DNA of 64,000 bases from Candidatus Defluviibacterium haderslevense. GTDB lineage: Bacteria; Bacteroidota; Bacteroidia; Chitinophagales; Saprospiraceae. Shown piece by piece: positions 54,145 to 63,197 of the stretch. The position numbers and the translations under genes were made by a program. A model generated the notes under the pieces. The model did no database searches and was not told the DNA's origin. It worked only from the letters and a program-made list of their open reading frames with translations. The stretch's first letter is position 1. Each line of letters starts with the position of its first letter. The DNA is taken from NCBI GenBank assembly GCA_016712225.1, contig JADJRL010000003.1, forward strand, positions 3,795,501 through 3,859,500. The letters run 5' to 3'.

Positions 54145-55154
54145 TTTAATTTAAATTTGAAAAGTTCATTGAATAATGTTAACTCCTGCTTTGAAATATC
54201 TTTTAGAAGAGCAGCTAATTCATTAAAAGTAGCAAGTTCTGTACTTCTTTGTTTACATATCTTGCCACTCTCATACGCAAAATTTCTCCATAAATCGCCA
54301 ATTGCAGTTAATCGCTTTGAAGTGTCTGATAATTCAGTTCGATTCAAAATTTTAGATGCTTCTTGCAAAAAGGCAGCATACATAAATCGAAAACCTGCAC
54401 CACCTGTTCCAATTTCTTCTTGCATTCTAATGATGTTGCCTAAATATTGGATTGTTTTTCTTTGATCATATTTATTTGGATATTGTATGAGTTTATTGGC
54501 CAAATATGAAATTCCTTTTGCTCCAAATATTGGGATGACAATTTTCGTCATCCATGAAGATGTTTGTTTAATACCTTTAAATATAGCAGATTCAATATTA
54601 ATTTGAGAAGGTATTTTATTGATATAATAAATCTTACCATTAGGTTCTGGAACACCTTTTGCAAATCTTGCTAAAGTGAGGTCTTCTTTAGAAATTGTAG
54701 TGGTATAATCCATTACCGGATCACTAACCAAATACGAATTGCCTACTTTTCCAAAAACCACAATATTGTGCGCATTAAATCTAAACCTAAATGCTTGAGG
54801 TAAGTATGGTAAATAAAATACACTTGTAAGCATCCCAACTGGAATTTGTTGTTCTAATAGTTGATCAAGTGTGTCAAATGCATCTTTTTCAGTCCTAAAG
54901 CTTTTCATAGTATAACTAATATCAAGCCGACTCATGCATTTTTTAAAAATTTGTCCAGGCCAGACCCGATAGGTTGTAGCGGGAATACCGTTGACTTTTA
55001 TGAATGGGATGTGGGCAAAAAACAAACCTGAACCAATGCCAAAGGTAAGAGGTTCTGAAACGTTTAAGCCATAATGATATAATAGATTGGATGTTACTCC
55101 ACTTTCGCAATGTGCTGATTGATGATGGTGGAAGGGAATATTTATTTCATTCAT
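54141..55154 (-). CDS. BtrH-N/DUF4872 domain protein (cysteine acyltransferase-like)
   Basis: 337 residues. The N-terminal half has the BtrH_N papain-like pattern: C16 in FHHHQSAHCESG, H129 in RFNAHNIVVFG and an Asp in YLVSDPVMDY. The C-terminal ~150 residues are DUF4872-like and helical. BtrH transfers an acyl group from an ACP to a small-molecule acceptor in butirosin synthesis (established). By analogy this protein may move the product or an acyl chain from the cluster ACP. It overlaps the ATPase gene by 4 bases. Confidence 0.78.
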   Translation of the reverse strand: MNEINIPFHHHQSAHCESGVTSNLLYHYGLNVSEPLTFGIGSGLFFAHIPFIKVNGIPATTYRVWPGQIFKKCMSRLDISYTMKSFRTEKDAFDTLDQLLEQQIPVGMLTSVFYLPYLPQAFRFRFNAHNIVVFGKVGNSYLVSDPVMDYTTTISKEDLTLARFAKGVPEPNGKIYYINKIPSQINIESAIFKGIKQTSSWMTKIVIPIFGAKGISYLANKLIQYPNKYDQRKTIQYLGNIIRMQEEIGTGGAGFRFMYAAFLQEASKILNRTELSDTSKRLTAIGDLWRNFAYESGKICKQRSTELATFNELAALLKDISKQELTLFNELFKFKLK

Positions 55155-55168
55155 TATGATAAACTTGC

Positions 55169-55567
55169 TTATTTAAAATTTTTAAGTTCATCAATCGTAA
55201 TATTAAAAACTTTAGCATATTTGGCTAACATGGCTTGATCTAATGATTTAAAATGATCGGGTTTCAAATGTCTTTTTACTTGCCACTGCCATTTATTCAA
55301 TGCAGATGCGAGGATATTAATATCCATCATGTTTTTGTTCATAAAATAAGCAATAGGACTTAATGCTCCGGTTTTAATTTTATTGTGAATATCTTCAAGT
55401 TCGCTGTTTATTTCTTGCCAAGCTTGTTTTAATGCAATGTTTTCCGGTTCCCAACCTTTACTTGTAACCTGAATATAATTTCCTTGATCATCGAGTGCAT
55501 AATTTACCTTGCCGAATTTACCTTCAAGTAAATTTTCATCATCTTGTGGAACGTCATTTTTTTTCAT
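55169..55567 (-). CDS. Small cluster protein with C-terminal HTH-like helices
   Basis: 132 residues. The N-terminal half is acidic (NDVPQDDENLLEGKFGKVNY). The C-terminal half (ILASALNKWQWQVKRHLKPD...LAKYAKVFNITIDELKNF) resembles a Cro/CI-type helix-turn-helix. It lies 4 bases after DarB and 14 bases before the BtrH-like gene. It may be a regulator or a scaffold. The HTH reading is from pattern only and I recognise no family. Confidence 0.6.
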   Translation of the reverse strand: MKKNDVPQDDENLLEGKFGKVNYALDDQGNYIQVTSKGWEPENIALKQAWQEINSELEDIHNKIKTGALSPIAYFMNKNMMDINILASALNKWQWQVKRHLKPDHFKSLDQAMLAKYAKVFNITIDELKNFK

Positions 55568-55571
55568 TCAA

Positions 55572-56714
55572 TTAAACAACTGTTAATGAAGCAAAAGCAT
55601 ATGAAAATCTTGCACTTTCAGGTACCATGATTAATATTTTTTCACCAATTTTAAGCTTATTGGTATTAAGTAATTCTTCAATCATTAAATACATTGAAGC
55701 GGAACCCACATTTCCAACTTGACTTAAATTTGTAAACCATTTTGAATTTGGAATATCAATTTGGTGTTCGGCTAGATTTTGTTTTATTTTATCTCTAAAA
55801 AATTCAGAGGAAAGATGTGGCAAGAAATAATGATAATCCTGGATATTGATTTGTCTTCTTTTTATTATTTCTTCTAAAAACTGTCCACCATATTTGACAA
55901 TGTTCATGCCTAATAATCTAACATCTTGTTTAAGTGAAAAGACATGATCTTCATGCCAATTATTTGGATTTAAATCACTAAATCCAGTAAGTGAACCATC
56001 TGCATTTTTTGTTGCTCCGGCAAACATACATGTTTCCATTTCGTTAGCATATGATCGTATATCGATCCAATCAATTTTTAAATTAATTTTATTGGGTTCA
56101 GGTTTATTTTTTAGTAGAAAAGCTGAAGCTCCATCACTCAACATCCATCGCAGAAACTCTTTTTCAAAGGCCAGAATTGGATTGTTGTGTAATTCGTGAT
56201 GTTTGTCATGTTCTGCTTGAAATTTTGAAAACAACATCCAGGTCGATAATTTTTCTGATCCGCAAGAAACTGCACAATTTATTTGCCCTGAAAGGATAGA
56301 TAAATAAGCATATTTAAGAGCTTGAATCCCTGCACAACAAGCGCCGGTTACGGAATGGATTTCCATTGAGTTATGATTCAATTCACCATGGACCATGGCT
56401 GCATGGGAGGGGAGTAATTGATCAGGACTTGTGGTGCCAGCGGCTAATAATTCTACTTCGGCCCAGTCGTTGGTTTCTGTAAACAGATTTTTTATAGCTG
56501 CCGAGGAGAGTTGGGCATTGGTGTGAGTGCTTATTCCGTCTTTAGTTATTGCATAATATCTATTTATAATGCCATTGCTTCTTAATACAATAGGTCGAGC
56601 TTTAGAGGGTTTTCCTTCGATCATGCCAAGGTAAAGTTCCATTTGGTCATTACTTATCGGCAAATTTGGTAAAAATTTGGATGCTCTTGTTATATAGACG
56701 TTTTGGTTCACCAA
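55572..56714 (-). CDS. darB: DarB-like beta-ketoacyl synthase III (dialkylresorcinol ketosynthase)
   Basis: 380 residues, FabH-like thiolase fold. The nucleophile is C127 in SVTGACCAGIQALKYA, with the His (FLPHLSSEFF) and Asn (SQVGNVGSASMY) regions present. DarB-type enzymes join two acyl chains in dialkylresorcinol and flexirubin synthesis. It is 380 residues rather than ~320, as in DarB. It lies downstream of DarA on the same strand. Confidence 0.85.
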   Translation of the reverse strand: MVNQNVYITRASKFLPNLPISNDQMELYLGMIEGKPSKARPIVLRSNGIINRYYAITKDGISTHTNAQLSSAAIKNLFTETNDWAEVELLAAGTTSPDQLLPSHAAMVHGELNHNSMEIHSVTGACCAGIQALKYAYLSILSGQINCAVSCGSEKLSTWMLFSKFQAEHDKHHELHNNPILAFEKEFLRWMLSDGASAFLLKNKPEPNKINLKIDWIDIRSYANEMETCMFAGATKNADGSLTGFSDLNPNNWHEDHVFSLKQDVRLLGMNIVKYGGQFLEEIIKRRQINIQDYHYFLPHLSSEFFRDKIKQNLAEHQIDIPNSKWFTNLSQVGNVGSASMYLMIEELLNTNKLKIGEKILIMVPESARFSYAFASLTVV

Positions 56715-56769
56715 TTCTAAATTTTTTAAATATTTAAATTTTGCTAATCACATATTTTGTAATAATTTA

Positions 56770-56777
56770 CAAAAATA
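56770..56777 (-). promoter_or_regulatory. Candidate -7 element before darB
   Basis: The plus strand reads CAAAAATA, i.e. TATTTTTG on the minus strand, 55 bases before the darB ATG, in the 66-base gap between darA and darB. It may give darB and the rest of the cluster a second promoter. Confidence 0.35.
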
Positions 56778-56780
56778 TAA

Positions 56781-57692
56781 TTATTTAGCAGATACATGTT
56801 GAAAATATTTTATTTCAGTATTTAAACTTTTTTTATTGATTATAGAGACTATCTTAGCGATTAATGAACTGATAGGTGATAAGATAAACAGAATGATAAT
56901 CAATAAGTACTTATAAAGTATAACTCTGGGTTTTCGTTGAATATCACCCATGTTTCCTTTTTGTTTGATAAAACGAGCAAAAAAATTGAAAGATTTATTA
57001 CCCCTTTTTTCCAATAAAATGAGTGACGGTTTAATGTTTACACCATCATTTGCTATAATATCATTTTGTAAATGAGTGTAATTTGATGTTGTAACTGCAC
57101 GATGGATGATGGATTGAAATCTTTTTAAGTTATTGAATTCATATTCTCTTATACCAGCTACAGGTAGCAGTCCAGAGGCTTCTTTTTGTCCCTTAAACAT
57201 CCAACGCATAATGGTTAATACGGAAATTAAATTCGGAGATTTATCTTCCAATACTATGTTTCCTATTAATTGAGCATTGGAAGTAATTAGTAATTGTTTC
57301 ATTTTTTCTTGTGCGTTGATCCACATATTGCGACATCCAATTAATGTTATCACTTTTTTGTTAATTAAAAACTTTTTTACTTCAGGGAGTTGAAGAAAAG
57401 AAGATACGGGTAGTGATGGTGATAAAAACCAAGGTTGATAAGCTATTATCACTATATCATAATGTTTATCCAATAGTGACGGCAAATTCAAAGTACAGGG
57501 CTCCATTAATACCGTTTCCGGCATACAATCAAAAAAAGCATAGCTATTCCATGGGAAGGGAAAGGGTTTCAGAGGTCTGATTTCTTCATATTCAATTTCA
57601 AATAAGTGATCTGAATCTTTAAATAATTCGGTAGCAATTCGTTTTGTTTGACCTGTTTGACTGTAATATATAATTAGGATTTTAGGTTTCAT
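56781..57692 (-). CDS. darA: DarA-like dialkylresorcinol condensing enzyme
   Basis: 303 residues. It begins with a flavodoxin-like strand-loop (ILIIYYSQTGQTKRIA, 5-20) whose phosphate loop suggests a bound nucleotide cofactor, and contains VIIAYQPWFLSPSLP. The C-terminus has a hydrophobic segment (YLLIIILFILSPISSLIAKI, ~266-285) that would attach it to the membrane. This matches DarA proteins, which act with DarB to form the resorcinol ring. It is the first gene of the cluster. Confidence 0.82.
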   Translation of the reverse strand: MKPKILIIYYSQTGQTKRIATELFKDSDHLFEIEYEEIRPLKPFPFPWNSYAFFDCMPETVLMEPCTLNLPSLLDKHYDIVIIAYQPWFLSPSLPVSSFLQLPEVKKFLINKKVITLIGCRNMWINAQEKMKQLLITSNAQLIGNIVLEDKSPNLISVLTIMRWMFKGQKEASGLLPVAGIREYEFNNLKRFQSIIHRAVTTSNYTHLQNDIIANDGVNIKPSLILLEKRGNKSFNFFARFIKQKGNMGDIQRKPRVILYKYLLIIILFILSPISSLIAKIVSIINKKSLNTEIKYFQHVSAK

Positions 57693-57733
57693 TTGGATTG
57701 ACTATAATATTTGATTCGATCAACTAATAAACA

Positions 57734-58189
57734 TCATTTGGTTGAGGAAACAAGTTCATATTCTATTTCATTTTCCTCCAAAAGTAGTTTCATTTTGCTA
57801 GAGGCTACCATTATGATTTTAAAATTTTTTGGAGTAAATTCTTCTCCATCATATAGTTGCCAACCTTCGGCCACTTCATCAAATAAAATCAAGACATCAG
57901 AGATTAAATCCGGATCATTTTCTTCATGTTCGATTAAGAGTTGATCAGGATGTTCGATAACTAGAATAACATTATCTTCAACGATCCATTCCAAATCTAA
58001 TAAACAATCGTAGAGTGCGTCCATATTATCTCCAAAATATTCTGGTAATTCGAATATTTGTTTGAGTTGTTGATGGAGTGCTAAACTAGTGGGGCAGTCG
58101 GCACCATCCAAATGTGCATAGAAAGCATTTTTAGGTCTGATTTTCGGGATGTCATCTATGGAAGGAACGAGTATAAATCGTGGGTTCAT
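57734..58189 (-). CDS. Barstar-like ribonuclease inhibitor
   Basis: 151 residues. The barnase-binding helix is clear: FGDNMDALYDCLLDLEW, with D57 and D61 corresponding to barstar Asp35 and Asp39. The flanks fit the Rossmann-like barstar fold, and the acidic tail (EHEENDPDL, EELEE-like) is typical. The protein is longer than barstar (90) by N- and C-terminal extensions. It starts 4 bases inside the end of the RNase gene, so toxin and inhibitor are made together, and it would stay in the cytoplasm. Confidence 0.85.
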   Translation of the reverse strand: MNPRFILVPSIDDIPKIRPKNAFYAHLDGADCPTSLALHQQLKQIFELPEYFGDNMDALYDCLLDLEWIVEDNVILVIEHPDQLLIEHEENDPDLISDVLILFDEVAEGWQLYDGEEFTPKNFKIIMVASSKMKLLLEENEIEYELVSSTK

Positions 58190-58638
58190 ATTTTGATTTT
58201 AATAAATGTTTTGTAATGGTCTTTAGTATAATAGGCGTTTAAGTTAGAGTCTGTAATGATTCTTTCAGCACCTCTGTTTTTATGAGAAGACTTAGGATGG
58301 ATATCCCATTCTTTATAACTCAATATTTGTCCAGTAAAATCTTTAAGAGGCAATTTCTTTTCCCGATTATAAAATTTTCTTCCCCCAACATACCCATCAG
58401 GTGGTTTTTGGTATTTTAAAATATATTCTAAAGTGCTATATACTTCATCTGGAATGTTATTTGGGTTTTCTTCTGGTTGAATCTTTGAACTTAATGTATC
58501 CCTATGTGGTAAAGTCGTTATAATATTTTCTGATTTAATACCCTCTTTTCTTTCAAGAGAGGTTTTAAAAAAATATAACGTACTAGCCAAAAAGAATATT
58601 GAAACTATCCATTTTGAAAAATATAAATTTCGATTCAT
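58186..58638 (-). CDS. Barnase-like secreted guanyl-specific ribonuclease
   Basis: 150 residues. An N-terminal hydrophobic segment (WIVSIFFLASTLYFF, 10-24) is a signal peptide or anchor. The C-terminal ~90 residues match barnase: IPDEVYSTLEYILKY, then PPDGYVGGRKFYNREKKLPL. Active-site residues are present: general base E110 (SYKEWD), R122 and R126 (NRGAERI) and H141 (TKDHYKTF). Export would make it an antagonist or nutrient-scavenging RNase. It lies 16 bases after the RND permease gene and overlaps its inhibitor. Confidence 0.88.
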   Translation of the reverse strand: MNRNLYFSKWIVSIFFLASTLYFFKTSLERKEGIKSENIITTLPHRDTLSSKIQPEENPNNIPDEVYSTLEYILKYQKPPDGYVGGRKFYNREKKLPLKDFTGQILSYKEWDIHPKSSHKNRGAERIITDSNLNAYYTKDHYKTFIKIKI

Positions 58639-58654
58639 TGAAACTACAAATCAA

Positions 58655-61600
58655 TTAAACAGTAATACCAAATTTACGACGAAACCAATTTCTTGTTTTA
58701 TATCCTAAAATATACATTGTTGGAACAATTAATAATGTTAGGAATGTAGAAACGATTAGACCATAAATTATAGTCCAGGCTAATGGTCCCCAAAATGCAA
58801 CATTGTCACCTCCTAAATAAAATTTCGGATCAAATTCTGAGAGTAAAGTGCCAAAATCCATGTTTACACCTATAGCCAGAGGAATCAAGCCCAGAATGGC
58901 AGAGATAGCGGTTAGAATCACGGGTGTCATACGAGTTGTACCGCCTTCTATTACAGCTTCTTCCACCGATAGACCGCGCTCTCTGAGCTCATCAATGAAT
59001 TCAAGTAAAAGAATACCATTTCTTACAACAATACCTGCTAAAGCAAAAACACCAACACCCGTCATAACAACACTTAATGTCATTTTGAATAACCCAAAAC
59101 CCATTGCTATGCCTATTAAAGAGAATAGAACCGTACTAAAAATTATGAATGGTTTTACAAAAGAGTTAAATTGAGTAACAAGTATTAGGAACATTAATGC
59201 TAACGCTGCTCCAAATGCCGTGCTTAAGAAATCCATGGTTTCCTTTTGTTGCTCCAATTCGCCTGTAAAAGAAACTTCATATCCTTCTGGAATATCCATC
59301 TGCTTAACCACTTCTTGAACAGAAGCAACTACACCATTGGGATTACTGCCTGGCACGACATCAGAAGATAATGTGATTAATCTTTTTTGATTTTTTCGAT
59401 TGATGCTGCTTATTGAATTTCCATAACGAATGCTGGCTAAAGTTGAAATTGGTACTTGTTTAAACTGTCCAGATGCCATATCCATAAAGGAAATATTCAT
59501 TTGAAGTAGTTTTTCGATTTGGTTTCGATCTACTTCTTTGAGTCTTAATTGAATTGGAGCATCATCGTTTTTATCTCTAAATTTTGAAACCTCTTTGCCG
59601 AATAGTGCTGTTCTTATTTCGGTTGCAATTTGGGCCAAACTAATGCCTTCGCGTTGAGCTTTCTCTTCATCTAAGTCAACAATTATTTCAGGTTTGCTAA
59701 TTTGGAAGTCTGAACTTAAGCCATCTAAGCCAAAAATATTCTCTTCTTCTATTTTAGATTTTATTTGTTTGGATAATTTATCAAGTACATCAAAATCATC
59801 TCCAGAGATTTCCATATTAACTGGTTTTCCTACTGGTGGTCCACCATTTTCCTTTTCTATTTTTAATTCAGCGCCTGCGATTCCATCTTCAAATTCTGTT
59901 TTAATATCTTTTAAAACTTGTGCTGTTGACTTACCATTACGTTCAGCAAATCTTTTGAATGCTACAGTAACTTTACTCTTATGAGGAGTTGGAACACGAT
60001 CTGGATTTTGAGGATCTCCCGCACCTAATCCCACATTTGTAATAACGGATGTTACAATTGGATTGTCTTTACCAATGACTTTGTATACACGATCTTCAAT
60101 AACGCGTGTAATTGAATCGGTCATTGTTGCATCAGTACCCATTGGCATTTTACAATAGACAAAAGCAAAATTTGGTTCGCCATCTGGAAACGTTTCTATA
60201 GATGGATTAGTTGCTATATAAATTACCCAAGTGACAATTAATAACAAAAACACAGAAATAACAATAAAAATAGGTCTGTATCCTTTAATAAAGAAACGTA
60301 AGATTTTTTTATAAGCATTAATAACTCTCGGCCAAATTTTGGTTTGAAATAGGTGAATTAATTTTTCGAAAAGAAAATGATATAGTAGGATTAACACAAT
60401 AGCTAAGATAGCAAAATTTCCTAGGCCGTTTCCAATTTTAAAGTACCCTAGAATTGCAAGACATATAAAAAATATAAAAATTTTAGTATAATCCTGAAGT
60501 TGTGATTTTTTGGTTTCATCATCCCGCTTCATAAAACTGACTGCAAAAACTGGATTCATAACAAAAGCAACAAACATTGAAGCACCCAAGGTAATAATAA
60601 GAGTAACAGGAAGATTGCTCATGAATTTACCTATAATTCCGGGCCAAAACAAAAGAGGTACAAATGGCATTAAAGATGTTAAAGTACCAGTTAAAACGGG
60701 AATAAATACTTCTCCAGCTGCATATTTAGCAGCTTGTTGAATGGTGAATTGTTTATATTTGTTGTAAATACGATGGGTATTCTCAATAACTACAATAGCG
60801 TCATCTACGATAATCCCAAGTGCTAATAACAAGGAAAACAATACGATAACGTTCATAGACATACCCAGAATAGGCATTATTAAAAAAGCGACTAAACAAG
60901 ATAGTGGGACTGCTAATCCAACAAAAAAAGCATTTGTAAAACCCATGAAAAACATGAGAACAAATACAACAAAAATAAAACCTAGAATTACAGTATTTAT
61001 TAAGTCGTGTAATTGGACCCTAGTGTTATCTGAGGTGTCGCCAGTTACTTTTATAGTTAATCCATCGGGAAATTTATTTTGTTTGAAATCTTCAATGATT
61101 TCATAAATTTTGTCAGTGGCATGGATTAGATTTTCACCACTTCGTTTCACAACATTTAATGTGACAACCGCTTTATTATCTAGTCGTGCAAAATCTTGTT
61201 TTTCTTTAAAGTCATCTTTGACTTCAGCAATATCTTTAATGTAAATCTGATTACCTAAGAATGATCTAACTATAATGTTTTCAATGTCTTTTGGATTCTG
61301 GAATTCACCCGTTATTCTAATATTTCTACGCAGATTTTGGATGTTTAATTCTCCACCTGAAATATTTAAATTTTGCCTTTGAATGGCACCTTCGATATCA
61401 TTAAATGTAATTCCAATTGCATTCATTCGATATAAATCAACATTGACTTGAATTTCTCGATCAACACCTCCGACAATATCTACTCTGGTTATTTCTTTAT
61501 TGGATTCAATTTTATCCTTGAGTTGTTCTGCAAAATTCTTTATGCGGTCTAGTGGAAAATCGCCTGCAATATTGATGTTCATTATGGGGAGCTCACTAAA

Positions 61601-62023
61601 ATCAAATTCTTGAACTTGAGGATCTTGTTTTAAATCTGTAGGTAAATCTTTTTTTGCTTTATCAACGGCATCTGAAACTCTCTGTTTGCATAATTTAGGA
61701 TCAATATCTGTATTGAATTCTGCAATAACCATTGAAAAATCGGAGATAGAATTACTGGTAACTTTTTTAACACCATTGATTGATTTTATTTGTTTTTCAA
61801 TGGGTTTAGAAATTAAGTTTTCTATATCCTGTGGGGTTGCGCCTGGATAAATCGTTGCAACGGATACTGTAGGAATTACAATATCTGGAAATAATTCTTT
61901 GGGAGTCTTATTATATGCAACTAAACCAGCAATACAGATAATCGCGGTGAAAATATAAATTGCTGTTGAATTTTTGATACACCATGAAGTGAATCTTAAT
62001 TCCTTAATATTTTTGAGATCCAT
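58655..62023 (-). CDS. RND efflux permease (HAE1-like)
   Basis: 1122 residues. The proton-relay pair D407-D408 (GIIVDDAIVVIEN) is at the AcrB positions, and the AcrB-like core includes ATIYPGATPQDIENLISKPI and GLIPLAIGVNMDFGT. Two extra transmembrane helices (~515-528 and ~536-551) follow TM6, making it longer than AcrB (1049). It exports drugs or envelope components using the proton gradient. It forms an operon with the adaptor upstream (34-base gap). No TolC-type gene is visible. Confidence 0.95.
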   Translation of the reverse strand: MDLKNIKELRFTSWCIKNSTAIYIFTAIICIAGLVAYNKTPKELFPDIVIPTVSVATIYPGATPQDIENLISKPIEKQIKSINGVKKVTSNSISDFSMVIAEFNTDIDPKLCKQRVSDAVDKAKKDLPTDLKQDPQVQEFDFSELPIMNINIAGDFPLDRIKNFAEQLKDKIESNKEITRVDIVGGVDREIQVNVDLYRMNAIGITFNDIEGAIQRQNLNISGGELNIQNLRRNIRITGEFQNPKDIENIIVRSFLGNQIYIKDIAEVKDDFKEKQDFARLDNKAVVTLNVVKRSGENLIHATDKIYEIIEDFKQNKFPDGLTIKVTGDTSDNTRVQLHDLINTVILGFIFVVFVLMFFMGFTNAFFVGLAVPLSCLVAFLIMPILGMSMNVIVLFSLLLALGIIVDDAIVVIENTHRIYNKYKQFTIQQAAKYAAGEVFIPVLTGTLTSLMPFVPLLFWPGIIGKFMSNLPVTLIITLGASMFVAFVMNPVFAVSFMKRDDETKKSQLQDYTKIFIFFICLAILGYFKIGNGLGNFAILAIVLILLYHFLFEKLIHLFQTKIWPRVINAYKKILRFFIKGYRPIFIVISVFLLLIVTWVIYIATNPSIETFPDGEPNFAFVYCKMPMGTDATMTDSITRVIEDRVYKVIGKDNPIVTSVITNVGLGAGDPQNPDRVPTPHKSKVTVAFKRFAERNGKSTAQVLKDIKTEFEDGIAGAELKIEKENGGPPVGKPVNMEISGDDFDVLDKLSKQIKSKIEEENIFGLDGLSSDFQISKPEIIVDLDEEKAQREGISLAQIATEIRTALFGKEVSKFRDKNDDAPIQLRLKEVDRNQIEKLLQMNISFMDMASGQFKQVPISTLASIRYGNSISSINRKNQKRLITLSSDVVPGSNPNGVVASVQEVVKQMDIPEGYEVSFTGELEQQKETMDFLSTAFGAALALMFLILVTQFNSFVKPFIIFSTVLFSLIGIAMGFGLFKMTLSVVMTGVGVFALAGIVVRNGILLLEFIDELRERGLSVEEAVIEGGTTRMTPVILTAISAILGLIPLAIGVNMDFGTLLSEFDPKFYLGGDNVAFWGPLAWTIIYGLIVSTFLTLLIVPTMYILGYKTRNWFRRKFGITV

Positions 62024-62057
62024 AACTTTTTTTTGTAATCAATTGAGGAAAATAAAC

Positions 62058-63197
62058 TTAATTCTGTATGGTCTGTCCATCTACAATTTCAGTATATCCT
62101 AAAGTAATATAATTGTCACCTGATTTTAATCCTTCTAATATCACCGTTTGGCCATTGTATTGTTGACCTGTTTTGATGATTTGTTTTCTGGCATACATAA
62201 TACCATTTTTGTTTTCAACAACCAATATGTAATCTTCGCCATTAATACTTTTTTGAATAACATTTGACGGTACTACAATTACAGATTTTTGAATGCCATC
62301 ATTAATTTTAAGTTTGACTATTTGATTGGTAATAAATTTTTCCTTTGCAGGAGGAAGTTTCGCTTCGACATTTATTGTGCGACTACTTGCATTAACGGTT
62401 TGACCTACATAACTTAATGCACTGGAGAGTTCTTTGTCTAAGTCAGGAAAGTACAATGAAACTTTATCTCCTTTTTTTACTTTACTCGCAAACTGATCAC
62501 TTAGTCTAGCTTTAATCATTAAATTGGAATTATTAACCACACGGATCCCTGCAAAACCTGGAGATGCGATTTCACCAATTTTTACTTTGATTTCATCAAC
62601 AATACCATTGACTGGTGACTTAATGTTAGTCATGGACAATTGACTTTGAAGTGTTTTTAATTTTTGTTCTAGTTGTTCTTTTTGATTTTTAGCTTGTAAA
62701 AATTGTGATTCACTTCCTATGTTTTGTTCCCATAGTGATTTTTGTTTATCAAACATGGTATTGGCCATGGCTATTGCTGTTTTTATTTCTTCAATACCTT
62801 GTTTCATAGTAGCACCATCCATTTGAGCTAATATTTGACCTGCAAGAACACGGTCACCTTCTTTCACATAAATTTTTGTTATCAGACCGGGCATTTGAGG
62901 TGCTGCTAAGACATTCTGAGCGGCATCAACAATGCCTTGAGTTTCAATGAAGTGTTTGAAATCTTGTTTTCTAGCTGAATCTATAGTTACTTTCTTTGCC
63001 TTGGAGGTTTTGACAAAACTAGTATCTGTTTTAGAAATTTCAATTTCTAATTGTTTAACTTGGGTATTGAGCTCTTGAATTTGAGCTTTAAGTTGTTGTA
63101 ATTTTTCTTTTGGATCAACGGTGGTTTCTGGCTTTTTGCATGCTCCAACGATGGTTAATAAGATAAACAGGGTAATCGAAATAACATTTTTCATCAA
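62058..63197 (-). CDS. RND efflux periplasmic adaptor lipoprotein
   Basis: 379 residues. The lipobox TIVGAC puts the lipidated cysteine at C20. A coiled coil (~32-60) is followed by a lipoyl-like domain (LAAPQMPGLITKIYVKEGDR), a helical hairpin (~130-175), a beta-barrel domain and a membrane-proximal domain ending NYITLGYTEIVDGQTIQ. It links the RND pump to an outer-membrane channel. Two ATGs are adjacent (63197, 63194); either may be used. The short linker lysines precede the lipid anchor. It is first in the operon. Confidence 0.93.
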   Translation of the reverse strand: MMKNVISITLFILLTIVGACKKPETTVDPKEKLQQLKAQIQELNTQVKQLEIEISKTDTSFVKTSKAKKVTIDSARKQDFKHFIETQGIVDAAQNVLAAPQMPGLITKIYVKEGDRVLAGQILAQMDGATMKQGIEEIKTAIAMANTMFDKQKSLWEQNIGSESQFLQAKNQKEQLEQKLKTLQSQLSMTNIKSPVNGIVDEIKVKIGEIASPGFAGIRVVNNSNLMIKARLSDQFASKVKKGDKVSLYFPDLDKELSSALSYVGQTVNASSRTINVEAKLPPAKEKFITNQIVKLKINDGIQKSVIVVPSNVIQKSINGEDYILVVENKNGIMYARKQIIKTGQQYNGQTVILEGLKSGDNYITLGYTEIVDGQTIQN

